From the NCBI GenBank assembly GCA_910586905.1, contig CAJUIV010000020.1, positions 1 through 23,651 on the forward strand: DNA of 23,651 bases, given 5' to 3'. How positions within the stretch are numbered: the first letter of the stretch is position 1; each line of letters opens with the position of its first letter. The translations under genes and the position numbers were made by a program. This DNA comes from an uncultured Christensenellaceae bacterium (lineage in GTDB: Bacteria > Bacillota > Clostridia > Christensenellales > CAG-314). The notes beneath the pieces are model-generated. The model saw nothing but the letters and a program-made list of their open reading frames with translations, was not told the DNA's origin and did no database searches. Shown here piece after piece: positions 1-7,232 of the stretch.

Positions 1-1
1 G

Positions 2-106
2 ATGCATTTAGGCGGAGATGTGGAAAATATTGAAATTCTATTGGATAAAGAAGGACGGACAACCAGATTGATTGATTTGATGCCTGAATATCCACGACAT
101 AAATAA
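2..106 (+). CDS. C-terminal end of an unidentified protein (partial)
   Basis: An open frame enters from the window edge and ends at TAA 104-106, giving 34 residues that finish in LMPEYPRHK. The first visible Met (base 2) need not be the start, because the frame is open to the edge. The segment is charged, with no membrane helix, and I do not recognise a family. It is the only + strand coding sequence in the first 18 kb, and it converges on the minus-strand operon across a shared terminator about 20 bases downstream. That terminator is the main reason to believe the frame is real. Confidence 0.55.
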   Translation: MHLGGDVENIEILLDKEGRTTRLIDLMPEYPRHK

Positions 107-126
107 ATTTCAATTTAGCGCATATA

Positions 127-152
127 AAAAGCCGAGAGGTCTCACGGCTTTT
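127..152. terminator. Bidirectional rho-independent terminator
   Basis: An AAAAGCCG/CGGCTTTT stem continues through an A/A mismatch into GAG-GT-CTC. A T-rich tract follows on both strands. It lies between the + strand fragment ending at 106 and the minus-strand gene ending at 156, so it serves both converging transcripts. Confidence 0.85.
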
Positions 153-155
153 ATT

Positions 156-614
156 TTATTCAAAACTATATTCAAGGCAACTTTTTTGCAAAATATGATT
201 TTCGGCTTTTTTAAGAAAGTGTTTTTTTCGCTTATTCGCAGATAAGTCTATCGAGCAGTCTAACGCATAAACCGTTATACGATATTTATGCGTCTTACCA
301 CGAGGCGGTTTCGGACCGGCGTATTTGTGCATACCGTATGCTACGCCTTGTGTTGCGCCTATATCCGAAACGTATTTACCTTTCGAGATTGCCTTTCCGA
401 TTTTGCTTGCCGCAGGAATATTCCAAATTACCCAATGCGTAAAGTCTTTTATCGGGTGGCTTATATCTTCCAAAGTAACCGCAAGCGTTTTGGCTTTTAC
501 AGATAGATTTTCAATGATTATTTCGGGCGATAAATCTTTTCCTCTGCCTGTGTTGTCGATAGGAAATGTATCACCGTTTGCAAAATCGGGCAAACTGAAT
601 ATCAACTGTTCCAT
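156..614 (-). CDS. YbhB/YbcL-type PEBP (Raf kinase inhibitor-like) family protein
   Basis: This 152-residue protein belongs to the bacterial phosphatidylethanolamine-binding-protein fold. Seen directly: the order DLSPEI, then DISHP followed by FTHWVIWNIP, then GPKPPRGKTHKY leading into VYALD. These are the usual ligand-pocket segments of YbhB/YbcL proteins. There is no signal peptide, so it is probably cytoplasmic. The length is normal for the family. The ATG at 614 has a GGAG seven bases upstream. It is the last gene of the minus-strand cluster, 21 bases after the MBL hydrolase, with the terminator right after its stop. The biochemical role of bacterial members is unclear, so only the family is assigned. 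Confidence 0.88.
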   Translation of the reverse strand: MEQLIFSLPDFANGDTFPIDNTGRGKDLSPEIIIENLSVKAKTLAVTLEDISHPIKDFTHWVIWNIPAASKIGKAISKGKYVSDIGATQGVAYGMHKYAGPKPPRGKTHKYRITVYALDCSIDLSANKRKKHFLKKAENHILQKSCLEYSFE

Positions 615-635
615 ATTTCAACTCCATTTTAATTT

Positions 636-1397
636 TTATAACCACACCGCCCAATCGCCGTAATTGAAAGTACCTGCGCCGTGATGCAACTTTCCTTGTG
701 TTTTCAGTTCACTGAAAGCGTCTCTCATTCTTACTGCAATTTCGGGCTGTATATCGAGCGAGTGATGAGCGGGAAACAATCTTTTTGACGGTAACTCCGC
801 AATCTTTTCAAGCGATTGCAAATATGCTTCGGGGTCGGTTGACGGATAATAGGCAAACAATGTATCCTTATAAATCAAGTCGCCCGTAAATATATAACCC
901 CGTTCTTTTTCCCAAAAGCAAAGATGTCCGGGCGAATGTCCTGCGGTATGTAACACTTGTATTTTTCTGTCGCCCAAATCAATGATTTCTCCGCCGTTCA
1001 AAACCATTGTCGGCGTTCCCTGAAACACCTCGTAATTGCTTACGTCAAAGCCTTCGGGTAAATCGCAACGGTCAACAACCATATCACGGACGGTTTGAAT
1101 AGAAAGCGGAAACTTGCCGTTCAACCAATCTAACTCGGCTTTGTGGACATAAAAATCGGGAAAATATTTGTGTCCACCTATGTGATCCCAATGGATATGT
1201 GTTGCAACGGCAGTAACGGACATATCCGTCAGTTTGCGTACTTGCTCGTAAATGTTGCAAATTCCAAGCCCCGTATCAATCAAAAGACAACGCTCGCCGC
1301 CGATTAAAAGATAACAGTGCGTTTCTTCCCAATGTCGGTATTCGCTGATTATATAAGTTTGTTCGTCTATTTTATCTATCGTAAACCAATCTTTCAT
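636..1397 (-). CDS. MBL-fold metallohydrolase
   Basis: This is a 253-residue metallo-beta-lactamase-fold hydrolase with the metal-binding signature THIHWDH (about residues 66-72). HTAGHSPGH, FTGDLIY and FPAHH follow, supplying the further His and Asp ligands of a two-metal site. No signal peptide is seen, so it is likely a cytoplasmic hydrolase. The substrate cannot be read from sequence, and glyoxalase II-like or lactonase-like activity are both possible. I chose the ATG at 1397 because it forms an ATGA overlap with the methyltransferase stop and because relatives begin near the WFTI segment. An upstream ATG at 1448 would add 17 residues read out of frame from the methyltransferase gene. Confidence 0.88.
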   Translation of the reverse strand: MKDWFTIDKIDEQTYIISEYRHWEETHCYLLIGGERCLLIDTGLGICNIYEQVRKLTDMSVTAVATHIHWDHIGGHKYFPDFYVHKAELDWLNGKFPLSIQTVRDMVVDRCDLPEGFDVSNYEVFQGTPTMVLNGGEIIDLGDRKIQVLHTAGHSPGHLCFWEKERGYIFTGDLIYKDTLFAYYPSTDPEAYLQSLEKIAELPSKRLFPAHHSLDIQPEIAVRMRDAFSELKTQGKLHHGAGTFNYGDWAVWL

Positions 1398-2272
1398 TTT
1401 TGCTTTGTCCCACGCACTACCATAACTACCGATACGTATGTATCCCATTGCTTTTCATTATTATCATATTGTTTAATACGGAAATCATATTTGTTATTTA
1501 CAATGCGTTTCATTTCTGATATCTCTTGATTTGAAAAATGTTCTGGCATTGTCTGCTCTACCGATTCGATTGACTCGATAGCGGAATATCTGTCTGCATT
1601 GATAATCGCGTGGGCGAATTCGGGCGAAGTTTCGGGATTGTCGGGCGTTAAATCCACAAGAACATAACCTGTTTTAATATGCTTAAATCCGAATTGTTCC
1701 ATAACCAAAGGCAATTTCGCTTCGTTCAAATAAAATTTACCTATGTTGTACTTTTCAATCGAATTGTCGTATTGTTCCGCTTTTTTCCAAAAGGCTGTTT
1801 CGTAATCGTTTTGCGCATAGCAATCAGGCGCGACGGTGATACCCTTACGAGAAGAAAGTACCAAACAAATACCGTTAGGCTTCAAAACTCGCAGTTGCTC
1901 ATTGTAAAATAAAGACGGCTCTATATGTTCGCAAACGGTATTGGAAATCACAACGTCAAAACTTTCATCCGCAAACGGAAGCGCGGTTATATCGGCTTCA
2001 ATAAACGATACATCGGCTTCGTGTTCTTTGGCAAATCGTATAAATTCGCTGTCTCGGTCAATGGCGGTAATTTCCGCATTAGGATACCAACGGGCAAGTG
2101 CGCCCGCAAAAGCACCCGAACCGCAACCTATTTCGAGAATATTCAATTTGTTTTGTTTGTCCAAATCGAATAACGCTTTATAACGAATTTCAAATCTATC
2201 GTCAAAGCGCAGTTTGCGACTGTAATATAATGTTTTTACACCTTGTATAAATTTAGACCATATCGTGTTCAT
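1394..2272 (-). CDS. Class I SAM-dependent methyltransferase
   Basis: This 292-residue protein has a Rossmann-type methyltransferase core (Methyltransf_11-like). Motif I LEIGCGSG lies at about residues 46-53, the acidic strand-2 end AIDRD at about 71-75, EADITALPF with DVVISN forms motif IV, and LRVLKPNG is the post-motif segment. About 40 residues precede motif I, and an additional C-terminal region of about 90 residues may form the substrate lid. The substrate is unknown. It lies in the small-enzyme operon, 36 bases after the acetyltransferase, and overlaps the MBL gene by four bases (ATGA), which implies translational coupling. Its own ribosome binding site is weak. Confidence 0.88.
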   Translation of the reverse strand: MNTIWSKFIQGVKTLYYSRKLRFDDRFEIRYKALFDLDKQNKLNILEIGCGSGAFAGALARWYPNAEITAIDRDSEFIRFAKEHEADVSFIEADITALPFADESFDVVISNTVCEHIEPSLFYNEQLRVLKPNGICLVLSSRKGITVAPDCYAQNDYETAFWKKAEQYDNSIEKYNIGKFYLNEAKLPLVMEQFGFKHIKTGYVLVDLTPDNPETSPEFAHAIINADRYSAIESIESVEQTMPEHFSNQEISEMKRIVNNKYDFRIKQYDNNEKQWDTYVSVVMVVRGTKQK

Positions 2273-2308
2273 AATAAGTTATTTTCTTTTATTCATATTC
2301 CTAATAAA

Positions 2309-2767
2309 TCAAATAAACTTTTCAAGGTCGAACAATCCGTCGCGGTAAGACAAATCTCCGTTTTTATGTTCGTAACCTAATTTTCGATAGAAAGGTATAG
2401 CCGATATTGCCGAATGTATTTCTATCCGATTTGCTCTTTTGGCATATTCGTCGCTTTCCAAATGTTCTATGATTTTCTTGCCTATTCCTTTATGCTGATA
2501 GGACGGCTCGACAAAAATTGTGTTTATCCAACTTTCCGTCAAACTGTCCCAATACGCGCCGATACAACCGCATCCGATAATTTTGCCGTTTTCTTTGACA
2601 ACATAAAAGTGTCCGTATTCGGCTTTTTGCTTTATTTCGTCATACGGAACCGAAAAGTATTTCGGCTGCTTCGGATAGAACTCGGCAAATACCGAATTTT
2701 TACACGCGCGAGCTACCATATAGCAAGTTTCTTGTATTTCGTTTTCCTTGATAAGTTCTATCGTCAT
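2309..2767 (-). CDS. GNAT family N-acetyltransferase
   Basis: This 152-residue single-domain GNAT protein carries the acetyl-CoA pyrophosphate-binding motif QHKGIG (about residues 91-96), preceded by the beta-4 strand INTIFVEPSY. The later IPFYRKLGYE is the usual alpha-4/beta-6 segment. It transfers an acetyl group to an amine, and the substrate is not evident. The GGAGG ribosome binding site overlaps the stop codon of the upstream DJ-1 gene, with nine bases to the ATG. The linker GGAGGCTATAACGAATG nearly repeats the one before the DJ-1 gene, which is reported separately. Confidence 0.9.
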   Translation of the reverse strand: MTIELIKENEIQETCYMVARACKNSVFAEFYPKQPKYFSVPYDEIKQKAEYGHFYVVKENGKIIGCGCIGAYWDSLTESWINTIFVEPSYQHKGIGKKIIEHLESDEYAKRANRIEIHSAISAIPFYRKLGYEHKNGDLSYRDGLFDLEKFI

Positions 2768-2780
2768 TCGTTATAGCCTC

Positions 2781-3371
2781 CTACATTCTCGGCATAGCGG
2801 CATTGTAAAAGCCAAGTTTATGGAAGTCGTACCAATCTTTAATTTGCTCGTCGCTTGCAACCGACAACGCTTTCAGTATTTCCCGTGCAAATTCAAGAGT
2901 TGCCGTTCCATTTGCCGTAATAACATTATTATCCGACACGGCTTGCCTATAAATAAAGCCTTGCTCGTTGGTATAAGCCGAATACTGTTTTAATTCGTTA
3001 AAATCATTTGCGGTATGCTTTACTCCGTTCAATGCGCCGACAGAGCCTAAAAACCTGCAAGCGTCGCAAATTGCGCCTAACATTTTGCCGTTCTTTATGC
3101 AATCGTCTATTAGCGGTTTAATTTGCATAGCATTTTCATTACGCCACGACATACCTCCTATAAGTATTAAAGCGTCGTAGTCCGACGGTGCGCTTTGTAA
3201 ATCATAGTCGGGTAAGCACTTGACGCCGCCGATAGATGTAACGATGTTTTTCGTAAGCGATAACGTTTTGTTTTCAAACTTTCCGCCGCCGAGCATATTG
3301 ACCGCTGACGAAATATAGGCAAGTTCCCAATCCGCCCATTGTTCCAAGATAACATATAGAATTTTTTTCAT
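2781..3371 (-). CDS. DJ-1/PfpI family protein (class I glutamine amidotransferase-like fold)
   Basis: This 196-residue protein has the DJ-1/PfpI fold. The likely catalytic set is Glu16 (in ADWE), the nucleophile-elbow Cys102 (in GAICDA) and a His in GVKHTAN near residue 119. This matches the Glu-Cys-His layout of the superfamily. Members act as glyoxalases/deglycases, proteases or chaperones, and I cannot choose between them. No signal peptide is seen. The ATG at 3371 overlaps the TGA of the upstream fragment (ATGA), with GGAGG nine bases before it, so it is translationally coupled. Confidence 0.85.
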   Translation of the reverse strand: MKKILYVILEQWADWELAYISSAVNMLGGGKFENKTLSLTKNIVTSIGGVKCLPDYDLQSAPSDYDALILIGGMSWRNENAMQIKPLIDDCIKNGKMLGAICDACRFLGSVGALNGVKHTANDFNELKQYSAYTNEQGFIYRQAVSDNNVITANGTATLEFAREILKALSVASDEQIKDWYDFHKLGFYNAAMPRM

Positions 3372-3703
3372 TCGTTATAACCTCCGACACACGCTTTCGC
3401 CCAATTTATTAAAAGCTCCGACATTTCTTCAAACTTTACTTCTGCGCCGTTCTTTAAGTTTAGTGCCGTCGTAAGAACGGCGGACGGCGGAGTGATTGCG
3501 TTTTGCAATTCGGTTTTAGACTTTATGTACTTGCCCGTTTCGTAAAACCATACTGCTTGTATCACAAACACTGCCGATTTGTAAAGCGAGCGAAGTATAT
3601 CTTCACTTTTTTCGTGTACGAAGTTATGCACGCAAGCGAGACAGATATTGCACGCACCGATTTTTAGAGCGCGCTTTACCGCGTGTTTATATACCTCTTT
3701 GCA
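3368..3703 (-). pseudogene. 5'-truncated gene, possibly the C-terminal helical domain of a nucleotidyltransferase
   Basis: An open frame runs from just after a TAA at 3704-3706 down to TGA 3368-3370. The only usable start inside it is a GTG at 3631 (87 residues). The frame upstream of that GTG still reads as plausible protein (VYKHAVKRALKIGACNICLAC), so coding once extended further. The helical segment with FVIQAVWFYETGKY and ELLINWAKACV resembles the C-terminal substrate domain of nucleotidyltransferase-type proteins. This is a low-confidence family guess from memory. The last residues (GGYNE) are encoded by the ribosome-binding cassette of the next gene, so the native 3' end may also be altered. 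Its upstream edge abuts the esterase stop 17 bases away, as expected of a deletion scar. It could still be translated as a small protein. Confidence 0.5.
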
Positions 3704-3719
3704 TTATAAAGATTGTCAA

Positions 3720-4538
3720 TTACTTTTTCGACGAATAATAGCGTTCCAAAAAGTCGCGCGCAAATTTATCGAAATAAACTCCCCACGCCGATTCGTAGTG
3801 CTTATTATCGGAGTTAAACAGCAATTCGCAATGTATTCCGCGATTAGACAATCTTTCGTATAAATCCCAAGAATCTTTAAGCATACGTTTGCTGGCGGAT
3901 ACGCTGTCAAGTTCCATTCCTCCGCAATAAACAAGCGCGTATTGTTCCAGAGTTTGAGGAGTAGCCGCAAGAAATTTGTTAAAAGCTTTGCGGTTAAACT
4001 GCGTATACGTCGAAAAAAGTCCCATGGTTTCGTACAAGCGCTGATGATTCAAACCGATATAACAGCTTATCAGTCCGCCCATACTGCTGCCTATTATGGC
4101 AGTAGCGTTTCTTTCCTTATCAGTATTGTATCTCGAATCGACCGCGTTTTTTAAATTTTTAGTAAAAAATTCGGCGTATAATTTACCTTCGCCTCCGCGG
4201 TTACCTTTATCCTTAGCTACGTTCTTTTTCGCGTCGAACGCCAACGGATTTATTTTCCACGGGCTATATTCGGACAACCTGCGGCGGTCGTAACACTCCA
4301 CGCCTATTATTATTGCAGAACGCCCGGTAGACGCGTAAATTTTATCCATAACTTTGTCTATATGCCACGCTTCGCCGTAAGCCGTAAGTTTGTCGTAAAA
4401 CAAGTTCTGCCCGTCGTGCATATATATTACAGGAAAAGGTTCGCCGACCTGCTTGTAGTCGTCGGGAAGATAAACCCATACGGTACGGTCGCGCTTTAAT
4501 TGAGAAATTTCGATTTCAAAACTTTCGATTTTAGACAT
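3720..4538 (-). CDS. Alpha/beta-hydrolase esterase (Esterase_PF00756-like)
   Basis: This 272-residue putative esterase resembles the Fes/esterase-D type. PVIYMHDGQNLFYD near residue 36 is typical of the family's oxyanion-hole region. GSSMGG places the nucleophile Ser at about residue 152, and the His in NKHYESAW (about 247) is the likely catalytic base. No signal peptide is seen. I chose the ATG at 4538, with a GAGGG just upstream. The longer frame would start at a TTG (4580) lying inside the promoter, so the ATG is better. It has its own promoter and may lead transcription into the small-enzyme block, because no terminator is visible in the 88 bases after its stop. The substrate is unknown. 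Confidence 0.85.
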   Translation of the reverse strand: MSKIESFEIEISQLKRDRTVWVYLPDDYKQVGEPFPVIYMHDGQNLFYDKLTAYGEAWHIDKVMDKIYASTGRSAIIIGVECYDRRRLSEYSPWKINPLAFDAKKNVAKDKGNRGGEGKLYAEFFTKNLKNAVDSRYNTDKERNATAIIGSSMGGLISCYIGLNHQRLYETMGLFSTYTQFNRKAFNKFLAATPQTLEQYALVYCGGMELDSVSASKRMLKDSWDLYERLSNRGIHCELLFNSDNKHYESAWGVYFDKFARDFLERYYSSKK

Positions 4539-4567
4539 AAGCCCTCGCTGATTATAAATTCTTCCTA

Positions 4568-4596
4568 AGTATACCACCAATCGGCAAATATAACAA
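4568..4596 (-). promoter_or_regulatory. Sigma-A promoter of the esterase gene
   Basis: On the minus strand, TTGTTA (4596-4591), exactly 17 bases, then TATACT (4573-4568). Transcription would begin about 20 bases upstream of the ATG at 4538. It overlaps the frame upstream of that ATG, which argues against the longer TTG start. Confidence 0.65.
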
Positions 4597-4602
4597 GCCG
4601 TA

Positions 4603-5097
4603 TTAGCAATCGTCGAATTCGCGCAGCTGCCCCACTGTATTCATACCGTCGAAATCACGCTGACGCAGCACTTCGTATACCGCAATAGCCACGGAATTAG
4701 ACAAATTGAGAGAACGCGTATCCGCAACCATTGGAATACGTACCGCGTTCCGATAGTTATCGTGAATAAGTTTTTCGGGCAAGCCTTTCGTTTCCTTACC
4801 GAAAACCAAAAATACGTTTTTACCGTATTGCGGACGGCAGTGCGACTGCTTTGCCTTGGTTGAAAAATAGTAGAACTCGCCGTCGGGATTAGCTTCCTGA
4901 AGTTCGCCGAAACTGTCCCAATAGCGTATTTCGCAGTCTTTCCAATAGTCCAGCCCCGCGCGCTTAAGCATTTTATCGCCGGTATCGAAACCGAGCGGTC
5001 TTACAAGATGAACTACGCTTCCAGTCGCGGCGCCCGTGCGCACTATATTTCCCGTATTTTGCGGAATTTCAGGTTCCACCAAAACAATATTTATCAT
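4603..5097 (-). CDS. trmL: tRNA (cytidine(34)-2'-O)-methyltransferase
   Basis: This 164-residue SPOUT methyltransferase methylates the ribose of the wobble base (Cm34 or cmnm5Um34) in tRNA-Leu isoacceptors, using SAM. Seen directly: motif 1 EIPQNTGNIVR near the N-terminus, VFGKETKGLP, and the knot motif IPMVADTRSLNLSNSVAIAVYE at the C-terminus. The length matches TrmL/YibK, which consists of the catalytic domain alone. GGAG lies nine bases before the ATG. It follows the dihydrouridine synthase by 25 bases, so two tRNA-modifying enzymes are probably co-expressed. Confidence 0.95.
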   Translation of the reverse strand: MINIVLVEPEIPQNTGNIVRTGAATGSVVHLVRPLGFDTGDKMLKRAGLDYWKDCEIRYWDSFGELQEANPDGEFYYFSTKAKQSHCRPQYGKNVFLVFGKETKGLPEKLIHDNYRNAVRIPMVADTRSLNLSNSVAIAVYEVLRQRDFDGMNTVGQLREFDDC

Positions 5098-5122
5098 TAG
5101 TACAAACTCCGTTTTAAATATT

Positions 5123-6094
5123 TTAAATTGCTGTTTCGCTGCCGACTATGCCGTAATCGGGGTTGTCGGCAACGAAATCCGATACCAAATTTATCAACGA
5201 CTCGGTCGTTTTAGACGCGTTTACCGCAACTATAACGCTTTTAGCGTTACGCATTCCCTTTAAATAAGCAGAAACGTGCTTCTTCAATTCGTTGCAAACC
5301 ACTCTGTCTTCAAATACTGCAAGCAGCGCGTCTGAGTGTTTATTTATAACGCACAACAAATCCATAACGTATGGCAAACCGGCTATTTGAGAAAACACGT
5401 ACGGTTTACCTACCGCGCCGCGTCCTATCGAAACGCCGAACGCGCCCCTGTTAAGCATATCCTCGTACTGTTGTCTTGCAACAATATCTCCGTTAGCGAA
5501 AACGGGCAAGCCGCAATTTGCTATATCTTCAAGCAATGTATAATCGGCGATGCCGGAATACATTTGATTACGCGTACGAAAATGCACCGTTATAAAATCC
5601 GCGCCCGAATCTCTGCACATTTTTGCGAAATCTACTGCAACGCTATCGTCGGATATTCCCAAACGGAACTTAACGGAAAGAGGCTTGTCTTTAAGCGCAA
5701 GTTTTACGGCCGTAATACATTTAGACGCAAGCGAAGGGTTTTCGAGCAGGGCGGAACCATCTCCGCTTTTTACAATTTTGCGGACGGGACAGCCCATATT
5801 TATATCCACTCCGTCGAAAGCGGCGACTTCGTCTATTTTTACGCTGTCCGACATAACTTCGGGTTCGTGCCCGAAAATCTGACAGAAAGCCGATTTTTCT
5901 CCTTTAAGTCTATACAGCATTTTACGCGACAATTCGTTTCCCATAACAAGCGCCTTGCTGCTTATCATTTCGGTAACGGTTAATCCCGCGCCGAACTCGC
6001 TGCAAATATTTCTAAAGGCGAAATCGGTATATCCCGCCATAGGCGCTAATATCGTTTTTGACGCGGCATTCTTAAAAAGCGTTTCAACCGACAT
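5123..6094 (-). CDS. tRNA-dihydrouridine synthase (DusB-like)
   Basis: This 323-residue flavoenzyme reduces uridine to dihydrouridine in tRNA using FMN and NAD(P)H. Seen directly: LAPMAGYTD at the first barrel strand, CQIFGHEPE, and INMGCP with the catalytic Cys near residue 102. VKFRLG, VHFRTR and VFANGD then IGRGAVGKPY complete the FMN-phosphate region. The ATG at 6094 has GGAGG nine bases upstream and overlaps the mazG 3' end by 11 bases. An earlier ATG at 6121 lacks such a site and would lie deeper in mazG. The C-terminal helical domain is present and shows no truncation. The exact paralogue (DusB versus another Dus) is inferred. Confidence 0.93.
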   Translation of the reverse strand: MSVETLFKNAASKTILAPMAGYTDFAFRNICSEFGAGLTVTEMISSKALVMGNELSRKMLYRLKGEKSAFCQIFGHEPEVMSDSVKIDEVAAFDGVDINMGCPVRKIVKSGDGSALLENPSLASKCITAVKLALKDKPLSVKFRLGISDDSVAVDFAKMCRDSGADFITVHFRTRNQMYSGIADYTLLEDIANCGLPVFANGDIVARQQYEDMLNRGAFGVSIGRGAVGKPYVFSQIAGLPYVMDLLCVINKHSDALLAVFEDRVVCNELKKHVSAYLKGMRNAKSVIVAVNASKTTESLINLVSDFVADNPDYGIVGSETAI

Positions 6095-7214
6095 TACGCT
6101 TTGCCTCCGCCCATATTTCATCGAATTCGACCTGAGGCAGGTCTTTTAAATTTCGGCCGCGCTCGGACAATATTTTTTCGCATTCGATAACTCGGCTGAC
6201 GAATTTCTCCGTAGACATAAGTAGCGCCGTTTCGCTATCGACTCCCGAAAGCCGCAAAAGGTTGACAACGGCGAAAAGCAAATCGCCGCCTTCCATACTC
6301 TTAGTTTCCGCGTCGGCGTTTAAAAATTCGGATAGTTCTTCGAAAATTTTGTCTTTAACCTGTTCGACGTTTTCAAATTCGTATCCCCCTTTAGAAGCGC
6401 GAGACTGAATTTTCTGCGAACGCATAAGCGCCGACATAAAACGCGGAACGTCCAAAACGTTTTGCGCCGTTCCCTTTATTTTGTGTTCTTTCATCTTTTG
6501 AGCGTTCCATACGTCCAACGATTCGTCCGAATTCGCCGCCTTAACGTTACCGAACACATGAGGATGCCTGTCTATAAGTTTACGGCATAAAGCGGTATAC
6601 ACTGCAGACGGATGAAATTCGCCGTTATCTTCGGCGATTTCCAAATGAAACAGCACCTGCATCAGCAAATCGCCCAATTCCTCGATAATATTTGGAACGT
6701 CGTCGTTTTCCAACGCGTTAGCAAGTTCGTACGCCTCCTCGATTACATTTTTGACGATTGATTTATGCGTTTGTTCTTTATCCCAAGGACATCCGTTTTC
6801 CCCTCGTAAGACGCGCAGAACGTCGTAACAATCGTAGTAATCGAACCTGCAGCGCAGCTGCAAATCGCGTGAAATTGCGTCCGGATTTTTCGTGCCGCCG
6901 TCTACGGACGAACGCAAACGCACTCCGGCAACGACGTTGGGTTTTTCCAGCAAATATACGGTTTCGTCGTCGTATCCGTCGCCGACAACGCAAAAAGCAA
7001 CCTTTCTCATTTTGAAAGATTGCAATTTCTCAACTATCGAAACGGCGTCGCACGATTCTCCTAAAAACTCAGCGTCCGAGCGCAGTTTACTCAGAGCCTC
7101 GGCCACAAAGCCCTCAGCCGACCTTGCGAAAACGACGTCGGCGTTTTTTATCGCCTCTATCCCGTCAACGGTAACGTCGCCCGTTTTACAGCCCATACCT
7201 ATAACCGTTATCAT
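6084..7214 (-). CDS. mazG: MazG-family nucleoside triphosphate pyrophosphohydrolase with shortened N-terminal methylase-like domain
   Basis: This 376-residue house-cleaning enzyme hydrolyses (d)NTPs to NMP and PPi. Residues 141-150 read GCPWDKEQTH, followed by EEAYE (about 159-163) and EELGD (about 178-182), which form the Mg-binding helix set of MazG. A second MazG-like repeat (EELSEF, EGGDLLFAVVNL) occupies about residues 255-370. The first 110 residues begin MITVIGMG, as in the tetrapyrrole-methylase domain of B. subtilis YabN. That domain is normally about 200 residues, so here about half is missing. The ATG at 7214 is preceded by AGGCGGTG, and a GTG at 7223 is less likely. It follows the flippase gene by 18 bases, as yabM-yabN do in Bacillus. 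Confidence 0.93.
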   Translation of the reverse strand: MITVIGMGCKTGDVTVDGIEAIKNADVVFARSAEGFVAEALSKLRSDAEFLGESCDAVSIVEKLQSFKMRKVAFCVVGDGYDDETVYLLEKPNVVAGVRLRSSVDGGTKNPDAISRDLQLRCRFDYYDCYDVLRVLRGENGCPWDKEQTHKSIVKNVIEEAYELANALENDDVPNIIEELGDLLMQVLFHLEIAEDNGEFHPSAVYTALCRKLIDRHPHVFGNVKAANSDESLDVWNAQKMKEHKIKGTAQNVLDVPRFMSALMRSQKIQSRASKGGYEFENVEQVKDKIFEELSEFLNADAETKSMEGGDLLFAVVNLLRLSGVDSETALLMSTEKFVSRVIECEKILSERGRNLKDLPQVEFDEIWAEAKRNVG

Positions 7215-7232
7215 TTGCAGCACCGCCTAAAA

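Noticed and set aside
5336..5983. A 215-codon open frame on the + strand inside the dihydrouridine synthase gene.
   Set aside because: It is the complement shadow of a well-supported gene, with no ribosome site and no family resemblance.
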